Positions 53,706 to 62,441 of a stretch of DNA of 64,000 bases are shown here, piece by piece. Location: contig CM060475.1 of the NCBI GenBank assembly GCA_030544235.1, positions 2,131,920 to 2,195,919 on the forward strand. Direction: 5' to 3'. Each line of letters starts with the position of its first letter. Within the stretch, counting starts at the first letter, position 1. This DNA comes from Lepturacanthus savala. Its lineage: Eukaryota > Chordata > Actinopteri > Scombriformes > Trichiuridae. The notes beneath the pieces are model-generated. The model saw only the letters and a program-made list of their open reading frames with translations. It was not told the origin of the DNA and ran no database searches. Made by a program: the position numbers and the translations under genes.

Positions 53706-56700
53706 CAGGTGGAGCAGGCACATGACAGCTTGATTTCTGGGGCCTCTCCTAAGTTTCTAAGGGAGGAGTGGTCGATTTCTTGTATCCCTCCCACTCACAC
53801 AAATCACATACTGTACAGCGCATGCAAACACACACACACACACACACACACTATCACAGCTGCACAGCTGTGAGGGTGGGAGGGGCCCTTCCCTTCTGAT
53901 GAGAGACAGACAGAGCGAGAGGGAGAGGGAGGCTGGGGCTGTAGTGATTAAGCACCGAGGGAATCTCACTGGACGTCTGCAAAGCTCTCGCAGCCTCTCT
54001 CTCACACACACACACACAAGGCAGGCGACTCCGGGCCATGGCGGTGTGTGTGCAGTGAGTCTCCCATCCGATCACACACGGGCAGGATTTGGGTTCTTCT
54101 GCCGCCATGCAGGGCCGGGCGGGCAAAGCCCCCAAAAGGGAGATGGTGATAGAGTCTCCACAGCAGTACAAGAGCCTGGCTGAGATTGAGGCAGAGGTGG
54201 AGGCCGGGTCACAGGTGGCAGCGGTAAGTCTCTGCTGTGCCATCTTTTTTTTTTTTTTTTACACAAATGAAAGCTTGACTTTTATCTCTTCTCGTTCTGG
54301 GAGATTTCTCACTAAACGGACCAGATCTGATTGTTTTTTTGAAGCTTTATCTCTTCGGGTTCCTCTTTCAAGAGGAGCTTTGAAGATTCTTTTTTTTTTA
54401 AGAAAAGGGCAGGGCGGAAATGGGAAATTGCAGCTTCGGGGTACACCTCTCTGGGGGGTTGAATGTTTATCTTTATGTAGGAAATGGAGCACTTGTGGTT
54501 CCCTTTGTTCATTAACTGCCTCAGAGCCGGAGAGACGAGTTGACTGCAAAGTGGGTGTGAAGAGATTCACTCGAATGTTTAAGATGTTACCTGAAAAACC
54601 AGGACACAATAAAAAAAGTGTCACATACTTTTTTAGAAATAACATGTCTAAAATTTGGGAAATTGATAGTAAAAATTGACAGCTTTATTGCTGTTTTTCT
54701 AAATTTCAAGCCCATCATCATTAGTTTTCAAGTCTTATCTTATTTGCCATCTTTATCAGCCTTTAACTTTATCTTAATCATCATATAACTGGCTCTTATT
54801 AATATTTTCATGAGAGATAATTACGGGTATGTCACATTTCTTCAGTCTTATCAGATGATCTTTACATCCAAAGATGTTTTTTCATGACATCATCTTGAGG
54901 AATCGGTTCGACCAATCAAAACGTAAATCTATGGTCAGACAGTCTGTTTAATTGGCTCCAGATTGTTATGTGTTCGTTGGACCCAAACCAAGAGGCAAAT
55001 CCAAATAATCTGGATCACAGTGACGCCTAAGGCCAGGGAACTATAACAATTAAGAACTGCAAAGAGACGATCGATAACTCTTTATTTAGACATTCCTGGT
55101 TTCTATGATGTGTTCTAATAATGATCTGGTGGTTCCTCCCTCCTCTCACGTAGAGCCACCATCAGGCTAAAGTTAAAGTTTTTCCAGCACTTTTCTGACC
55201 GATACCTGCAAAACATCTGACATTCCCATCAGCTGTAGCTGCACAAGTCAAACGAAGCATATTAGCAATGATCGAATTACCAAACATGCGCTGCTTCCAG
55301 CTTCTCAATTGTGAGGATTTTCTGTAAATCTGTGTTTTATATCACTGGAAAGCGAACATCCTGGAGTTATGGACTGGGAAAACAGTTGGGAGACCTCATC
55401 TTCCAGCCCCAAACCATTAATTGAGAAAATCCTCTGTTGTGTTTTATCAGTCCAGCTGCAATCAGCATAATTGTTTTTATTCTTAAACCTGTCCGTTCTG
55501 ATTTACTTTACAGCGATGCTAATGGAAAGGAAGGGTTTTGATTCACAAGTTCACGTCTCAGCTGAGTCTCGTGGGCGTAACAGCGACGTGAACCCTTTAT
55601 TCACGCTCCAAGTCTATTTGCCTCACACTACGCTTTCTGGTTAGACACAGTGTTAGTCCATCTTTAAACAGATCAAAGCTTTGTCCCTTAAGCTTTTTAT
55701 TACGCGGCCACAGACACACATGTGTCATGATGTGACTATCTGTTTTCTAATATTACAGTCCGGCTATTTTAGGAAGGACATGCCAGAGGAATCCCTCGAG
55801 TATGCACCGGGGAATGTTTCAGCCAACGTTTCACAGCGTCGGGAGAGTTTAATCTCTGCTAGACCATGAACCTCGGCCCTGCTATCTTACCTGATGTCAA
55901 GCATCGCCGCTTACAAAGCCCTCTGTGATAATGTAGCATGAAGAGGATTCACAATGGACTGAAAAACCCTGTCCTGCAGCGGGCATTGCTTTTTAAATAA
56001 TGCCCATTCCTGGAAATTTTAAGAAGAGATATTCAGGCTCTGCCCGGCACCAGCTTTAACTGCTAATCTTTTAGTTCAGGTTTTGCATGTGAGCTCATGA
56101 CATAGTGACAGCGTGGTACAATGACACACAGGCTCATCCATCCCCATCCCTCCCTCCCCTTATCTCGCTGCTGTAGCTGTCAACCGCTCCGTGAAAGAAC
56201 AATAGCAATTTGTTGTCCACCCCAGACTTTCTCTGTAACTCATCCCACAACCCTCCCCCTTCCATGCACTTGGACAAAGGATTAGCAACAATATTGTTAT
56301 TAACTCTGCCTGGTTTTTCTTACTCCGGATGAAAGTTCAATAATTGTCCACAAATATTTTTAAGTGCAAGAACAAGAGCGGCCTTTTCCGAGCGTTGCCA
56401 CCTGTTGATCCGTTCCTGTCGTCTGCTCCTTTAGGTGAAGCCAAAGATCATAGAGCCTCTGGACTACGAGAACGTGCTCATCCAGAGGAAGACCCAGATC
56501 ATCAGTGACGTCCTGCGGGACATGCTGCAGTTCCCCCCGGAGGACTTCCAGGTAATTATTTATCCATCCCTGTAGCTTCCATTTACACACTTTATTCACT
56601 CCTAAACATTGTGAATGCTCCAATATCACCAGCTGTAGTTGGTGACTTTATTAATTAAGATTAATTTTCCAGTTCCAGTGAGCCTGCACTCAACTTTCAT

Positions 56701-59700
56701 AGCAAAATGGATGCTTTCAGAATCACCTTAGAAACTTATTTCCAGTTCCACTTAGGGCGACTGTGAAAGACCGAGTTTCTCTACTGACTTTATCGCTTCA
56801 ATAGAGGAGAACACAACGTGGCCACAACACGCTGGTTTGAATTTGCTCTCATATTTTCACGGCTGGCAACTCTCGCCTGTTCTCTCTGCTGTTGTTAGGT
56901 TGTTTAAAGCGATTCTGGGGAAATAGAAGTAAGCAGAAAGGTAGGGGAGGCATGTGGAGTTATCACAAAATAACTCCTGGCCAGAAGGATGATATGACAA
57001 CGAATGAATGCCGGGACTAGTTGAAGGAAGCTGTGAAATCGGGCGTGTATTGGAGCGCTGTAACAACAGGGTTACAGTAAATATTTAAAACACTACAAAG
57101 ATCCGCTGCTCGCGTTCAAAGGAGCTCGAATATCAACATTACATCACCTCGGTGCTGGGATGGATCTCAGTGGGTCCACTCCCCAGTTTTAGCAGACAAG
57201 AAGAAAACAGAGAGAAAGTCGTACTTAAATATTTGTCATTCCTCAAATCTTCTGGTAAAAAAAAATGGAACACACACACAGCTGGTTGTAGTTTATTTTA
57301 AATCAATCCCATACGTGCATATACCATCTTGTTGCCGGAAACACCCAGTGGGGCACCGCATGTATTTTTCCACTGTTCAGGAGTCCTTTACATCTTTATT
57401 TCCCCCTGTTTGAGAAACACAAACAAGACAGACATACGATTAAAATCAAGAGGACGTAACATTACAGTCAAAGAGGAAATGACATTATGATCACAGTAGA
57501 CAGATTCAGGGCCCTTTAATGTACATTTGTTCTGGGATTAAGCTCCGTATTTAATCTTCAATCTTAAATCCAACCCTAATAAATCATGAAATCCTATATC
57601 TGGGGTGGGACTTGATGCTTTTTGACCTACAATCTATGAGCAGAACACTTTCCCATGCAGTGTTACAAACCTCCTGTTCTCCAAGTGTTTTGGGAACTTA
57701 CACCTTTTATTTCATGCATCCAGTTTGGCTGGAACACTTTACCACTGACATTAAACCAACACAACAAAAGGAAAGACGCTTATGACTTCCTAGAAACGAC
57801 AGTAAGCAATAGGAAATCTACAACCTAGCATACACTCAGCATCCAGACCATTTCACAACCAGTAGATGATGAGTGGTTTTCATTACAAGGCCGTCTGCAG
57901 TGCACGGCCATTAGTAACTGCCCTGGACTGTGTGTGTGTGTGTGTGTGTGTGTGGGTGTGTGTGTCTGGTTCGACCCAGTCCGTCCATCTGTCTAACCTG
58001 CCATATGTTTTACATCACTGGGCTTAGAGAGGAGAAGGGGTGGGGGCGGCTACACACACACACACTTGCGCACAGTAACTGGGTGTGCAAGACAGAGCTG
58101 GGCCTCTGTGTAAAAGGAGGTAAAAAGAGGTGAAGTGTTGAGTTATGGATTAACTTCCCCTCCGTACAAATCCATGCAGAATAAGGAGTGACAAAGCCGA
58201 CAAACTTGCATATCTATAGTTTTCTCCGTTTTTTTCTGCCGCACACATGTGTAACCGCACATAAGCACAGATAACAGTCACTTTCATGCTTCAAAGTAGG
58301 AAATGGCTTCAAAAGACCGGACCCCTGTCCCTAACCACTCCAAATATCTTGAGAATTTAATGCCTGGCATCACCCTATCTCCCCTGCTGCATCGCTGCCT
58401 GTGGGAACTTACTGATCTGCCCAGTGGAAGCCATCAAAGCTCTGGTTAATGACTGTGAGAGGAATGCCGTTAATGGGCGGCCGGCAGATCTCACTCACAG
58501 TTGATTGACAGGCTCTGTGCTTTTGGTCAGAATCTCCTGTGAGTGACTGGTCAAACACGCCGACAGGTTGTGTGTGTAAATCGTATTTGGTTTAAACAAG
58601 ATATACTGTAGTTATCAGCGAGCCAGCTATTTCTTCATGCTTCCTTCCAGTCTTTAGGGTGAGATAAGCTAACCGCGTGCAGGATTTTTGCTTTAAATTA
58701 AACGGACACCATGGCAAGAGAATAAGCAAACCTCTCAAAATGTGATACCGAAAGACGAAAAAGCCAAATTAATTTTTCCAAGCTACTCGCGGAGGACAAT
58801 CCAAGTCTTTTGATTGGCCCGAATGACCTAAATTTTCCTCAGTGCAGATGTTTTCGCCGGTGCCAGTGATTTATAATGCTTATAATGAGAACATTTCTGA
58901 CCCGCGACTTAATATATGAGCTCAGTTTAGACGACTGGCACGTCTTTAATGGCCATTTGCAGGAGTGACAAACGAGGGCAGAGGCTCTATAACTGTACAT
59001 GCTCGCCGGGGTAAGAATAGGAGATTTATGACACAACTGGGTCATTGTGCCACTGTTTCATTCTCATCTTTGTGGGGTGAGTAGAAAAGCTAAGCACCAA
59101 TAGCTCAGACGACTTGCCAGGCCAACAGTCTTGATGCCCCGAGGCGTATGGATCCTTGCCCTCCTCTCTCTGGCTGTATCTGTCTAATAAGGCTGGCAGG
59201 GGAGAGGAATTAGAATAACGGCAGGCTGCAGTGGATTCTCTGCAGTGGCGGCAGTTTGTTTCTCTGTGCGTAAAAGAGCAGGAATACATTTCCTTTGTGT
59301 CGACATTCTGAAGCGATGACGTCGGAACTCGGTTGCTTCGGAACTGCTCTGATGCTATGTGAAGCAGTTTACTGCTTCGTTGGGTTCGTGGATCTGTGGT
59401 TTCTTTGAATCGCGTTCAAACCACTGGAACTTATTCTTTAAAAAGTGCACTGAGTCACACACACACATGTGTAGTAGTGGTGGAGTTTAAGGGACTTTCA
59501 ACACAACTTTTCAACCTGTTAATGTAATTAACCTAGATTTTGGTTGTTGAAATGTGGAGAAATAACATCTACACCTCACCTTTACCATCATAGACACCTA
59601 ATTTCACACTATATTCAGTATTTTTGGTGATTGTCTGTGTCACCGCTCACCAAGCATTCATAAGGTTTGTGACCTTTACTCCAAACCGAAGTCAATCATC

Positions 59701-62390
59701 TTCGCCCTGAATGGCTCATCTTTGTGATTGACAAGCATAATGCTGTCAGCTTTTATGACCGTATAAAGGATGCTGATACCGTTCAGGGCTTCAAATGCCA
59801 CACGCAGCTGATGTTTGACAGGTTTAATTCCATTGATAGTCGATGGCATTCACTCAGGTCCTGAAAAGCTCTTGTACAGCATCTCAAACGGCCTTGGATT
59901 TGTCCATGAACCTCACCATATCCAGAAATCATTTGCAACACATTTGTTATACTTTTATTTCTAAACAGTCTGATATGATGTGACCATCTGGTTTAATAGG
60001 GAGGCAGCACAAAAGTTCTGCTGAAATGTCCTTGAGCAGGGCAACGATCTCTACCAGCACCAGGAGGCTGGCTTGTACCTTCACTTGGTTTTCTGACCTT
60101 TCTTTGAAGTGAAGTACAAAGAAAACTGCCTTCTGGGGATCAATAAAATCTCATATGATCATGAGGAGTAGTGAAAACAAAGCCTAAATATACACGCCAG
60201 CGTGGGGAAGGGGGTCCACAACGCTCGGTTGCATAAAAACACCAGCGGGACGGATCCGCGGTGCCAATCTCTCGTATCAGTCTGTGTTTTCATGCCTGCT
60301 TTCCCCCCTCTCTGTCTCCTCAGATCTCCACCCTGAGGCGCCAGGGCAGGACTCTGTACTCCACCGTGCCAGAGAATGCGGAGAAAGAAGCTCACTCGCT
60401 GTTTGTCCAAGAGGTAAAACTAATACATACCTGGACATAAGCCTGCTTTGTCCATTCTTCATCCCTCTCTGAAAAAGCCTGCTCTACCCTTTTTATTGGA
60501 GCGTTGCCCACGTTTTCTCCCCTTTCCCCGAAACCCCCCACCCCACCTCTAATCAGATAACTGGTTCTCACACCCTGAAGACCCATCAAGCCCATACGTT
60601 CAGCCCTAAATCCAGCCAAAGATGAGTGTTCGTGATGTTTTATGGACAAAGCGGAGCTGGTTTTGTTTCTGGCGAGAAATGAAACACGCTCGCTGTTGAT
60701 TTAGAGGCGAGGGAAACCCGATCCGATGTTGCCGTTAGCCTTTAAATTCACTTCCATCGGCGTCCTCCGCCCTCACATGTTTTCTGACAGTGCGTCGGAT
60801 CGGCCACAGATGGAGCAGCCGGTTCACCGGCGGTTCACGCCCTGTTCGGGTCGGTCGGGGTGCGGCCCGATTCAGGCTGATAGAGGATAGTCCCCCATGG
60901 CTGCCGCCAGGAATTACATCATGACCACATCTGGAGCAGCTGTGTGGCCTTACGCAGAGGGGACACCCCCCCCGCCAATTTATTTTTCCACTGACCCCTC
61001 GCCTCACTCAACATGTGTATTTTATAAATTCCTTGAAATGATATTCAAACACATTACAACGATTGATCCCGGGATAATAACTCAACACATGTTGATGCAC
61101 AAACATCCTTGTTCGCAGTTGGTTTTAACACATTTGACATTGGCTTCTTTTTATAAAAACTGAAAAGACATGTTTTTTTTTTAACCCTTTAAGTGGTAGT
61201 GGTAGTATTTGTATATTATGACATCACAGGGAGCCTATTTGGATTATAGAATCTTAATGAAATGTCACGTATTTGAATCCTCCTTAGTTGTGAAAAGGGG
61301 GCTTTTATTTTGAAGGACATACTATTTATGAGGTCACATGACATGTGAGCATCGTTGTCTCACAATTAAAGGTTGTCTTTTATTCCGAATTTGGAATATT
61401 TTCACCAAATAAAAAACTGAACTTGAATTTTATTCATTATTTTTTCTAATATGCTAAAATGGATTCGTTGCTGTATGGAAACAATATGCAAATATGGAAA
61501 AATTCTAATCTTATTTGCCAGAATCTTACCTCTGGTTACATAATACAACTTTACTAGTGTAATAGTTGCCTAGTAATAGAAAGAAAGAGGATACCACATT
61601 TTCAAATTAAGCCACCATGAAGCCATGTATATATATATAATTATTTAGACAGAAATAAAGCACTATTCCTCTGCCTGACACATAATAAAAAATGTTTTTC
61701 TTGTTAACAAAGCATTTTAGTCGTCTGACCACAGCCGTGTCTGCTAAAGCTCCGGCAACCGATCTGTCTAAAAGGCAACAAGGTCAATGCAAGTCCAAGT
61801 CTTACCTTTGGAAAAGGTTTTAATTTGGATGGAAATTAAATATGGCATCATACAAACCCAAACTACACGGTGGCGCAGGGGTTAGCGCTGTTGCCTCACA
61901 GCAAGAAGGTCGCAGGTTCAAGACCTCCTTGGTCCGGGGTCTGGGACCTTTCTGTGTGGAGTTTGCATGTTCTCCCCGTGTCTGCGTGGGTTTTCACCGG
62001 GTACTCCGGCTTCCTCCCACAGTCCAAAAACATGCTCAGGTTAATTGGAGACTCTAAATTGCCCGTAGGTGTGAGTGTGTGAGTGAATGGTGTGTGTGCC
62101 CCACGATTGGCTGGCGACCATCTGGGGTGTATCCCTGCCTCTCGCCGTAATGCGCTGGGATTGGCTCCAGCAGACCCCTGCGACCCTAATGAGGAATAAG
62201 CAGGTATAGAAAATGACTGACTGACTGACAAACCCAAACTGATCTGTGTCTGGTGCGTGTATGTAACTCCCTTCACACTTTCTGTCTCTGCAGTGCATCA
62301 AAACCTACAAGTCGGACTGGCATGTGGTCAATTACAAATATGAGGAGTATTCTGGAGACTTCCGTCAGCTCCCAAAGTGAGTGTGTGTGT

Positions 62391-62441
<51 letters not shown>

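Larger units (their letters stand above)
39284..56434 (+). other. dock9 intron 1 region (17.2 kb) containing two further first exons
   Basis: Holds exon 1b and 1c with their upstream regions, a Tc1-like relic (43384-43800), a reverse SINE (44052-44253), two copies of an interspersed repeat (42551-42800, 52066-52410), a MITE relic (55296-55459), several CA repeats, a 10-bp-arm inverted repeat (41584-41647), and a CpG-rich patch at about 53155-53290. The rest shows nothing I can name. Confidence 0.8.

Noticed and set aside
53407..53873. ORFs with long Thr-His or Cys-Val runs
   Set aside because: Translations of CA/TG microsatellites. The same applies to similar ORFs near 16828, 25346 and 62273.
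60000..60155. full SINE in dock9 intron 2
   Set aside because: Only two short blocks resemble SINE sequence. No head, box B or target duplication, so it is mentioned only as a possible remnant.
61870..61930. tRNA gene
   Set aside because: Box A and B are present but there is no cloverleaf, and a 300-bp conserved tail and target duplications follow. It is a SINE head.
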